Assembly (NCBI RefSeq): GCF_037860775.1
Contig: NZ_JBBEWC010000003.1
Span: forward strand, 186,001-250,000
DNA from: Emticicia soli
GTDB taxonomy: Bacteria; Bacteroidota; Bacteroidia; Cytophagales; Spirosomataceae
Direction: 5' to 3'
Length of the DNA: 64,000 bases
This document shows positions 7,173 through 14,508 of the stretch, piece by piece (position 1 is the stretch's first letter; each line of letters begins with the position of its first letter). The position numbers and the translations under genes are program-made. The notes below the pieces were generated by a model. It did not search any database and was not told where the DNA came from. It was given only the letters and a program-made list of their open reading frames with translations.

Positions 7173-8852
7173 TTATAAGTCTGTTACGCAACCTTCGCTG
7201 GCCGAGCTAACATTCTTGATATATTTCCTTAGTACTCCTCTCTTAAATGGCGATTCTGTTGGTTGCCAAGCTGCTCTGCGCACTGCAAGTTCTTCGTCAG
7301 ATACGTGCAGAACCAATTTATTTTCAATGGCATCAATCGTAATTTTATCGCCATCTTTTACCAAGGCAATAGTGCCACCATCATACGCTTCTGGTGTTAC
7401 GTGACCTACCACAAAACCGTGTGTACCACCTGAGAAACGGCCGTCGGTAATCATGGCTACTGAGTCACCTAAGCCTGCACCCATTACGGCTGAAGTTGGT
7501 TTTAGCATTTCTGGCATTCCGGGGCCACCTTTAGGGCCTTCGTTACGAATTACCAATACATGGCCTGGTTTAACTTCGCCTTTGCTTAAAAATTCTATTA
7601 CGTCTTCTTCACGCTCGCATACTTTGGCAATACCTTCAAATTTCTCACCTTCTTTACCTGTAATTTTAGCTACTGCGCCTTTTTCGGCAAGGTTACCATA
7701 CAAAATCTGTAAGTGACCTGTTGCTTTAAGCGGGTTGGTAACCGGGCGAATCATGTTTTGTGTATCGAAATCTAAGTCAACTACATCTTCAAGATTTTCG
7801 GCTACTGTTTTACCTGTAATAGTCATACAATCGCCGTGTAATAATCCGCATTTCAACAAATACTTCATTACTGCAGGTACACCACCTATGGCAAGCATAT
7901 CTTCCATGTAGTATTTACCAGATGGTTTCAAGTCGCCCAAAAGTGGAGTGCGGTCTGAAATAGCCTGCACATCGTCTAATGTAAACTCAATACCTGCCGA
8001 CGAAGCAATTGCCAGATAGTGTAATACCGCATTAGTTGAACCACCAAGTGCCATTACTACTGCAAGTGCATTTTCGAAAGCCTTACGGGTCATGATGTCA
8101 CGTGGGAGAATTTGTTTTTCTAGCAAGTTTTTCATCGCTGCGCCAATAGCCACACATTCTGCTTTTTTGCCTTCGTGTGTTGCAGGGTACGATGAGCTGT
8201 TTGGTAAACTCATGCCCATTGCCTCAATAGACGATGCCATTGTGTTGGCTGTGTACATACCACCACAAGCACCTTGACCCGGAATCGAGTTCTGGATAAC
8301 TCCTTTGTAATCTTCGTCAGATATATTGTTGGCGAACTTCTTGCCTAATGCTTCGAAAGCCGAAACGATGTCAAGTTTTTGTCCGTGATAATGTCCTGAT
8401 TTTACTGTACCGCCATATACCAATATAGCAGGGCGATTCAAACGGGCTATGGCCATCATGGCACCCGGCATATTTTTATCACAACCTACTACCGTAATCA
8501 CACCATCGTACCATTGTGCCGAAACCACATCTTCAATCGAATCTGCAATAATATCACGGCTTGGTAACGAATAACTCATGCCATCGTTACCGTTGGTCAT
8601 ACCGTCAGATACGCCAATGGTATTAAAAATCAGCCCCACCATGTTGTTTTCCTGCACACCTTTCTTTACATGTACTGCAAGTCCGTTAAGGTGAATGTTA
8701 CAAGGGTTACCTTCGTAGCCAGTGCTGGCAATTCCAATCTGAGGCTTTGCCATGTCTTCTTCTGTCAGGCCAATGGCATAAAGCATGGCTTGCGCAGCAG
8801 GATTTGTTACTTCTTGCGTGAGTGTTCGACTGAATTTGTTTAGAGTGGTCAT
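7173..8852 (-). CDS. ilvD: Dihydroxy-acid dehydratase
   Basis: Iron-sulfur enzyme that dehydrates 2,3-dihydroxy-isovalerate and -methylvalerate to the 2-oxo acids, the last common step before transamination. Candidate cluster ligands are C51 (EGNPCNIH), C124 (VGCDKNMPG) and C196 (GQGACGGMY), the spacing expected for the IlvD/Edd family. Length of 559 residues is normal. It is the first structural gene of the operon and is preceded by a leader peptide and attenuator hairpins at 8898-9010. The next gene begins 9 bp after its stop. Confidence 0.96.
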   Translation of the reverse strand: MTTLNKFSRTLTQEVTNPAAQAMLYAIGLTEEDMAKPQIGIASTGYEGNPCNIHLNGLAVHVKKGVQENNMVGLIFNTIGVSDGMTNGNDGMSYSLPSRDIIADSIEDVVSAQWYDGVITVVGCDKNMPGAMMAIARLNRPAILVYGGTVKSGHYHGQKLDIVSAFEALGKKFANNISDEDYKGVIQNSIPGQGACGGMYTANTMASSIEAMGMSLPNSSSYPATHEGKKAECVAIGAAMKNLLEKQILPRDIMTRKAFENALAVVMALGGSTNAVLHYLAIASSAGIEFTLDDVQAISDRTPLLGDLKPSGKYYMEDMLAIGGVPAVMKYLLKCGLLHGDCMTITGKTVAENLEDVVDLDFDTQNMIRPVTNPLKATGHLQILYGNLAEKGAVAKITGKEGEKFEGIAKVCEREEDVIEFLSKGEVKPGHVLVIRNEGPKGGPGMPEMLKPTSAVMGAGLGDSVAMITDGRFSGGTHGFVVGHVTPEAYDGGTIALVKDGDKITIDAIENKLVLHVSDEELAVRRAAWQPTESPFKRGVLRKYIKNVSSASEGCVTDL

Positions 8853-8897
8853 TGTTGATTATTGATATATTATAGTCGTAAACCGTATTTTGTTCAT

Positions 8898-8929
8898 AAA
8901 AAAGCCTTCTGCACTAAGTGAAGAAGGCT
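8898..8929 (-). terminator. ilv attenuator: intrinsic terminator hairpin
   Basis: On the minus strand AGCCTTCT (8929-8922) pairs with AGAAGGCT (8910-8903), an 8-bp stem extended inward by CAC/GUG after one mismatch. Five further U residues follow (8902-8898). It ends 45 bp before ilvD. Its ascending arm overlaps the descending arm of the antiterminator, so the two structures exclude each other. Confidence 0.85.
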
Positions 8930-8957
8930 CAGGTCATGGTCGTGCGTCCTTCTTCAC
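8918..8957 (-). promoter_or_regulatory. ilv attenuator: antiterminator hairpin
   Basis: On the minus strand GTGAAGAAGG (8957-8948) is perfectly complementary over 10 nt to CCTTCTTCAC (8927-8918), which includes most of the 5' arm of the terminator. The first arm begins two bases after the leader stop codon. A ribosome finishing the leader would therefore cover it and allow termination, whereas a ribosome stalled on Ile/Val/Leu codons would leave it free to form the antiterminator. Confidence 0.8.
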
Positions 8958-8959
8958 GG

Positions 8960-9010
8960 CTAGTCTAGCAGGAGAATAATTGGGACGATAATGACGTTAT
9001 TATGATTCAT
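8960..9010 (-). CDS. ilv operon leader peptide (attenuation control)
   Basis: A 16-codon minus-strand reading frame, ATG at 9010-9008 and TAG at 8962-8960, encodes MNHNNVIIVPIILLLD. Nine of 16 residues are Val, Ile or Leu, in two runs (VIIV and IILLL) just before the stop. It lies between a Bacteroidota-type promoter and an antiterminator/terminator pair upstream of ilvD. This is the arrangement of the enterobacterial ilv leader peptides: scarcity of charged branched-chain tRNAs stalls the ribosome and permits read-through. There is no Shine-Dalgarno sequence, only an A/T-rich stretch, as usual in this phylum. Function is inferred from architecture. Confidence 0.85.
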   Translation of the reverse strand: MNHNNVIIVPIILLLD

Positions 9011-9061
9011 AAATAAATTTCTCTAGTTGCGAATTTTCGCTATATGCGAATCATTTCTATA

Positions 9062-9094
9062 CAAATGTAAGAGAAACGCTTTTTTAAATCCAAA
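9062..9094 (-). promoter_or_regulatory. Candidate ilv operon promoter
   Basis: On the minus strand TTTG (9094-9091) is followed after 21 nt by TACATTTG (9069-9062), a perfect TAnnTTTG -7 element of the Bacteroidota primary sigma factor. The expected start near 9055 leaves about 45 nt before the leader ATG. The spacing is slightly longer than the usual 19-20 nt. Confidence 0.6.
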
Positions 9095-9171
9095 CTTTTT
9101 GAAATAAAATTTTGAAATTAGTTATTTATTGTACTTTTCCTAGGCTGATTTGTGGCATTCCCAAGAATTTA

Positions 9172-10071
9172 TTACTGCCCGGTAATCTCTTCATAAGTCG
9201 ATTGCAGGCTTCGTTGAATGCCATCGCCTTGCATTTCGCTTACACCCGGAATAGCCGTTGTCTTCAGAATTTCCTCTTTTGTTTTACCTGCTTTCACTTC
9301 GGCTTCTACAAAATTCCATAGTTTAGATAGGTAGTCCTGAAACACCCTTATGTCGTCTTTATTGCCTGTTATTTTCTCTGGGTCAAACGCATGACCGAAT
9401 ACAAAAAGCGTCTGATTATCGAAAGTAGCTAGTGCTTTGTCAAGCACCGAAACCCAGTTTTTTACAGAGGCACCTGCTGACCGGTCAACAAACGGATAGC
9501 GACGATTGAAGAGCAAGTCGCCCATGTGTACAATATTGGCATGTTCGAAATGAATCAGGCTATCGCCGTTGGTGTGGCCTGCGCCAAAGTAATGGGCTTT
9601 TATGCTTTCATTGCCCACTTTTTGCTTCCATGTATCTTTAAAAGTTACATCAGGATAAAGCTGTTTGTCTTCTGTTTTGCTTTTTTCGGCGCTTGCTTTC
9701 TGGTTTTTCAAAGAGTTTTCGTGAGCAACTACGTGTTCGGCAATGCCTTTAAATGAAATGTTACCGCCAGAATGGTCGCCATGATGATGGGTGTTGATTA
9801 AGAGTTGAATAGGTTTATCTGATAGCTTTTTCAGCTCACCAATCAGATGATTTGACTGTTCAGGGAATTGAGAATCTACTACGGCCAAGCCTTTTGGGGT
9901 GATGAGATAAGCTATTGTACCGCCTCTTTCAGTAAAAACACCTACGCCACCACGTAAGTCTTTCATTTTGTAAGGGTTTTCGGCAAGCATAGCAGCTAAC
10001 AATTCTTTACCCGATAGAGTAAAGGCACCAAGGGTTAAGCCCGAAGCCTGAATAAAATTTCTACGATTCAT
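9172..10071 (-). CDS. Metallo-beta-lactamase-fold hydrolase, exported
   Basis: 299 residues with the zinc motif HHHGDH (95-100), a downstream GAGHTNGD histidine, GDLLF and a final VFGHAF. These are the ligand set of the MBL superfamily. The N-terminus MNRRNFIQASGLTLGAFTLSG looks like a twin-arginine signal, implying export of the folded metalloenzyme to the periplasm. The family includes lactamases, lactonases and thioesterases; the substrate is not predictable here. Last gene of a three-gene minus-strand group after another MBL-fold protein (35-bp gap) and the GH3 fusion. Its stop lies 78 bp upstream of the ilv promoter. Confidence 0.85.
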   Translation of the reverse strand: MNRRNFIQASGLTLGAFTLSGKELLAAMLAENPYKMKDLRGGVGVFTERGGTIAYLITPKGLAVVDSQFPEQSNHLIGELKKLSDKPIQLLINTHHHGDHSGGNISFKGIAEHVVAHENSLKNQKASAEKSKTEDKQLYPDVTFKDTWKQKVGNESIKAHYFGAGHTNGDSLIHFEHANIVHMGDLLFNRRYPFVDRSAGASVKNWVSVLDKALATFDNQTLFVFGHAFDPEKITGNKDDIRVFQDYLSKLWNFVEAEVKAGKTKEEILKTTAIPGVSEMQGDGIQRSLQSTYEEITGQ

Positions 10072-10106
10072 GGTTTAAAAATTATGTTAAGTGTATAGAG
10101 GTATTG

Positions 10107-10919
10107 TTATTCGCTACTAATGGCCGCTTCTACCATGTGTTTTACCGAGACATCGTTCGATACCAGAATTCTAATCAGGTGTTTTTCACGCAAGTTCATG
10201 GCTTTAATGATTTCTTTTGCCGATAAGCCTTCCTGATGCAGATTCCGTACGGTTCCGCCAAAATCTTCAAAATACTGCAATTTAGCCTGCATTTGTTGCT
10301 TGCCATCTTTCAGCCGTGGGTGGTGCCCACAGAAAAGTACGTCGAAATCGTACTGCAATATCTTTTTAAAAGATTCTACCTGTTGCCAGAATTTCTCTCC
10401 TTTTCTGAAAATTCTGATTTTAATGCCTACGAATAAATCGCCGGAAAAAAGCCAGCCTTTGTCTGGTTCTAAAAAGACGGTGTGGTCGTCGGAGTGCCCG
10501 GGTGTATGAATGGGCACAAGTTTATGGTGTGAGGTTTCAATAGTTGATGGGAAAATGTGTATGTGCTTTGTATAAGGTGTTATGTGGCCAAAAAGTACTC
10601 TTTCGTATGGGTATAACTCAAATCCTGCTTTTACTTTTTCCTGTGTAATGGGGTGAGCAAGTACTTCTGCCTGATGCTCGTATGCAAGTTTTGCTACATT
10701 GCCTGAGTGGTCTTCGTGGAAATGTGTTAGCAGAATCTTTTCGATGTTTTTGTGCTGAAAACTGGTGCTTACTTTCTCCTGGCAACGAGCCTGTGCAGTA
10801 TCGATTAATACATTGTCTAAAACAAAACAGTACACATTAAACCAAGGTTTGCCGATAGGAGCATATCCAAACCGGAACAGCTCTACATCGGCAAACTTTT
10901 TGTATTTAAGATATTGCAT
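10107..10919 (-). CDS. Metallo-beta-lactamase-fold hydrolase, cytoplasmic
   Basis: 270 residues, zinc motif HFHEDH at 66-71, second histidine in HTPGHSDDH, GDLF and FCGHHPR near the C-terminus, all expected for the MBL superfamily. No signal peptide is evident, unlike its downstream neighbour. The C-terminal helical part (ENLHQEGLSAKEIIKAMNL-like region) is reminiscent of the winged-helix tail of lactonase- or LACTB2-like members. Specific substrate unknown. It follows the GH3 fusion gene by 45 bp in the same direction, so is likely cotranscribed. Confidence 0.83.
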   Translation of the reverse strand: MQYLKYKKFADVELFRFGYAPIGKPWFNVYCFVLDNVLIDTAQARCQEKVSTSFQHKNIEKILLTHFHEDHSGNVAKLAYEHQAEVLAHPITQEKVKAGFELYPYERVLFGHITPYTKHIHIFPSTIETSHHKLVPIHTPGHSDDHTVFLEPDKGWLFSGDLFVGIKIRIFRKGEKFWQQVESFKKILQYDFDVLFCGHHPRLKDGKQQMQAKLQYFEDFGGTVRNLHQEGLSAKEIIKAMNLREKHLIRILVSNDVSVKHMVEAAISSE

Positions 10920-10964
10920 TTTTCTAAGAAATAAGCCCTTACGTATATAGCAAAATGAGCCATA

Positions 10965-13900
10965 TTACTTCACTATTTTATAAATTTCGTCGCCTATGGC
11001 TGTTCTGAGATTCAAAGTGCTAATCTTGGTATTGTCACGAGTCGGGTAAACTCTGTTCGACAAAAACACGTAGGCAAAGTTGTATTTAGGGTCAACCCAT
11101 ACAAATGTACCGGTAAAGCCAGAGTGCCCGTAACTCTCGGGTGTAGCCAGCGTAGGGCCATTAGCAACCTTAGGGTTGAAGTCTATTTTATCAAAAGCAA
11201 TAGCTCTGCGGTTTTTCAGTTCAGGGAACTGATATTTGGTGCATTCTTCTACTACTTCGGGCTTAATAAACTGTGTGCCGCCGTAGCTTCCTTTTTGCAG
11301 GTACATCTGCATGAGCTTCATTAAATCGTTGGCATTACCAAATAAACCCGCATGACCCGAAACACCATCAAGCATTCCTGCGCCTTCATCATGCACACGG
11401 CCATGTATCAGGGTTTTTCTGAATAGAGTATCTCTTTCACTAGGTACTATCTGTGATTTCGGATAAAAGCGCAGTGGATTATAAGTTAACGTAGTAGCAC
11501 CTAATTGTTTATAGGTTTGTTTCAGGTAGTCTTCCCACGGCATACCTGTTATGCGAGGCATAAAAGTTGGGTAAGCATAATAATGCAAGTCGCTGTAAAC
11601 ATAGCCTTGTTCTGGTTTTACCGGAGAATCTTTGATTGCTTTAAAAATCGTCTCTCTGTAATCTTTATGTAGCCATAGACTATCGGTTACTTGTACCGTG
11701 AAATCAGCCGATGGTTTGGTTGAAAGTGTGTTTTTCTTCCATACCAATGTGGCAGGCGAGAGGGTTTCTTTCCACAAAGTTTTATCTTCTTTAATGGCTT
11801 TCATGAGCATAGCGTTGTATTTCTTTTTGCTCATCAAAAACCTCTTTTTGTATTTCTGTGCGTATTTTGCATCAAATACCGGACTGTTTTTTACACTTTT
11901 TACTGAATCAATAGCATCCATCCAGAACGGAATCCAGGCTTTTAAGCCAGACTTATGCGTGAGCATATCTCTGAATCGTAAATCAGCTTTGTTTGAATTA
12001 TCAAATTCGGTGTAGTAATCTTTGAAAGTTTTATCTAAATCAAACTTATCAATACTCATCAACTGCATTACTGCCAATAAAGAGGTACTCACTTTGGTTA
12101 CAGATGCTAAATCATATAGGTCTGTCAGCTTAACTTTGCCGCTTGATACCTTGTTGCTTGGGGCTGTCAGAACAAGGTTCGAGCTATTGCTTTTTACCTT
12201 TTCGTCCATCACATCGTTTTTGCTATCAGCTTTTAGCACCAAGTCATTATATTCGTTTCTGCCTGCTTTGGCTGCTTCGTAAGTATGGTATCCAAAGGCT
12301 TTATGATAAATCACACGGCCATCTTTGGCTACTTCTAATACTGCTCCCGGATACGCTTTTTCTTTTATGCCAAGATTTACTACTGAGTCCATTTTGGCAT
12401 TGAATACTTCACTACTTAAACCAACCATTTCGGGCACGCCGTAAGCAAGGCGACCGATGGCTTTTGTCTGAATGCTCAACTCTAGTTTATAGCGTTCATT
12501 AACAGTTACGGGCAATTTACCAATAAACGGGATAGCTCCAAAAATGGCTTGGGCCGAAGCATCTTCCATATAATTGGTTAGTTGATATGCCATTACTACG
12601 GCTTTTGCTTTATCTAAATCTTCAAATTTATCAAGCGTATAAGGGTTGCCAAATAGTGTAACTACTGCTTTGCCAGTATTAGCAAAGGCTTTTACCGCTT
12701 TTTTGTTGGCATCGGTTACGCCATATTTAGCTGCAGGGCGAATGTTGTTGAGGTGAACACCAACTACTATCAAATCATGATTTTTGGTTTGCTCTAATAC
12801 TCGGTTAATAGTAGAATCAGGTGCATTGGCCGGAATCAGAAAGTTATCAACACTTGTATAGTTGCTTGCCATTTTCTGGAAAACCGTTAGCTGGCTTGCA
12901 TCTATTGAAACTACTGCAATTTTTTTGGTCAGGTCTTTTACAGGCAGAATACTCTCTTCGTTTTTTACCAGAGTAACCGAAGCCTCAGCAAACTGGCGGT
13001 TCAATACATCAGAATTAACAGTGTTAAGGTCTTTAATCAGGTTTTCGATTTGAATTGGTTTGTAGCGGTGGAGACCTACCCACGATTTAGCCATCAGGAT
13101 TCTCTTAACCCGAAAATCAATTTCTTCCATCGAAATTTCTTTGTTCTGGATAGCAGCCTTAATAGCAGCTATGGCTGCGGGTACATCTTCAAAAGTTTCC
13201 AGAATATCGTTGCCTGCCAGAATGGCTTTAACATTGGCTTGTCCGTTCGGGAAATACTTTACTGCGCCTTGCATATCCATAGCATCGGTAAATACCAAGC
13301 CTTTAAACTTTAAATCTTTGCGCAGTAAATCGGTTACAATATTCTTCGATAGGGTAGAGGCCAGGTTTTTGGTGGAGTCTAACGACGGGATGCTCAGGTG
13401 GGCGGTCATAACACCACTTAGCCCGCTATTTATTAGGGTTTGATATGGAAATAACTCAATATCGTTCAAACGTTTTTTATCATGCGCAATCAATGGTAAA
13501 TCATAGTGTGAATCAACACCTGTATCACCATGCCCCGGAAAATGCTTAGCCGATGTAAGAATGCGTTCGCTATTCATGCCTTGCATATAAGCCAATGCTT
13601 TGGTGGCTACATCATATTTATTTTCGCCAAAAGAGCGGAAGTTAATAACAGGGTTGTTGGGGTTGTTGTTTACGTCTACCACAGGCGCATAGTTTATATG
13701 AACCCCCATTCTGCGGCATTGGCGGCCTATTTCGGCACCCATCTCGCGTATATCTGCCTCTTTGCCTCGCATTGCTCCGAGTGTCATCTGATAAGGAAAG
13801 CGCACTGTGCTATCTAGCCTCATGGCTAAGCCCCATTCTAAGTCCATACCTATCAGCATAGGTACTTTCGATAGCTTCTGTAACTCATTTACAATACGTG

Positions 13901-14168
13901 CCTGTGTGGTAGGTTGGCCTGCAAAAAATACCAAGCCGCCCAGTTTATAGTCTTGCACCCATTTTTTGAGCTTATCAAAATTATATCCTTGCCCAGAGGT
14001 ATTACCACGGGGCATCAGCAACTGGCCGATTTTTTCTTCCAAGGTCAGCGTATTAAAAACAGAATCCACCCAACGCTGGTTATAGTTAGTAAGGAAGTCG
14101 GGCGTTTTTTGTGCAAATGTGGATAAGGTGTTGATAAGTAGAAAAACGAGCAACAATACTTTTTTCAT
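10965..14168 (-). CDS. GH3 (NagZ-like) / beta-lactamase-family serine hydrolase fusion
   Basis: 1067 residues with a signal peptide (1-19, ending FAQ). The N-terminal half is a glycoside hydrolase family 3 domain with the NagZ-type motif KHFPGHGDT (208-216), the His/Asp general-acid loop of beta-N-acetylglucosaminidases. VFTDAMDM, about 80 residues on, carries the probable nucleophile Asp. After a GH3 C-terminal alpha/beta domain (about 370-570) comes a beta-lactamase-like serine hydrolase domain with an SxxK motif (LASVTK, near 690), a YSDLHYY segment and an HSGFTGT triad motif. Such fusions occur in Bacteroidota and suggest periplasmic peptidoglycan or amino-sugar processing. First gene of a group with two MBL hydrolases. 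Confidence 0.9.
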   Translation of the reverse strand: MKKVLLLVFLLINTLSTFAQKTPDFLTNYNQRWVDSVFNTLTLEEKIGQLLMPRGNTSGQGYNFDKLKKWVQDYKLGGLVFFAGQPTTQARIVNELQKLSKVPMLIGMDLEWGLAMRLDSTVRFPYQMTLGAMRGKEADIREMGAEIGRQCRRMGVHINYAPVVDVNNNPNNPVINFRSFGENKYDVATKALAYMQGMNSERILTSAKHFPGHGDTGVDSHYDLPLIAHDKKRLNDIELFPYQTLINSGLSGVMTAHLSIPSLDSTKNLASTLSKNIVTDLLRKDLKFKGLVFTDAMDMQGAVKYFPNGQANVKAILAGNDILETFEDVPAAIAAIKAAIQNKEISMEEIDFRVKRILMAKSWVGLHRYKPIQIENLIKDLNTVNSDVLNRQFAEASVTLVKNEESILPVKDLTKKIAVVSIDASQLTVFQKMASNYTSVDNFLIPANAPDSTINRVLEQTKNHDLIVVGVHLNNIRPAAKYGVTDANKKAVKAFANTGKAVVTLFGNPYTLDKFEDLDKAKAVVMAYQLTNYMEDASAQAIFGAIPFIGKLPVTVNERYKLELSIQTKAIGRLAYGVPEMVGLSSEVFNAKMDSVVNLGIKEKAYPGAVLEVAKDGRVIYHKAFGYHTYEAAKAGRNEYNDLVLKADSKNDVMDEKVKSNSSNLVLTAPSNKVSSGKVKLTDLYDLASVTKVSTSLLAVMQLMSIDKFDLDKTFKDYYTEFDNSNKADLRFRDMLTHKSGLKAWIPFWMDAIDSVKSVKNSPVFDAKYAQKYKKRFLMSKKKYNAMLMKAIKEDKTLWKETLSPATLVWKKNTLSTKPSADFTVQVTDSLWLHKDYRETIFKAIKDSPVKPEQGYVYSDLHYYAYPTFMPRITGMPWEDYLKQTYKQLGATTLTYNPLRFYPKSQIVPSERDTLFRKTLIHGRVHDEGAGMLDGVSGHAGLFGNANDLMKLMQMYLQKGSYGGTQFIKPEVVEECTKYQFPELKNRRAIAFDKIDFNPKVANGPTLATPESYGHSGFTGTFVWVDPKYNFAYVFLSNRVYPTRDNTKISTLNLRTAIGDEIYKIVK

Positions 14169-14508
14169 GAGTTTACATTTTTGTCAGAATATAAGTCAAA
14201 ATAAATCAAAAAATGCCAATAATCCTTCAAGGTTTACTAAACGAGCCAATATTTAATGCGTTTGGGTTATTTTCATGCCATAATGCCATGTTAATTGAAT
14301 TGGCATCAGGTTTGAAGTATAAAAAAAGCGAATAAATTTTTTTATTATTCAAAACGTTTAGTACTTTCACTCTGACAATCTGGCAGATACGTATATACTA
14401 CAAATGGCCATTTTTAGATAATTTTAGAGGGTTAGTAAGCTTTTAAATAATAATCAGACTTTGCTGTACAGAATTAATGATTTCTTCGTCTAAAAAGAAA
14501 TCGCATAA
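14169..14508. other. Intergenic region between GH3 fusion and lon
   Basis: 340 bp of A/T-rich sequence between divergently transcribed genes; it must hold both promoters. I see no perfect TAnnTTTG element, no hairpin terminator and no RNA gene. There are no clear heat-shock inverted repeats. Confidence 0.4.
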
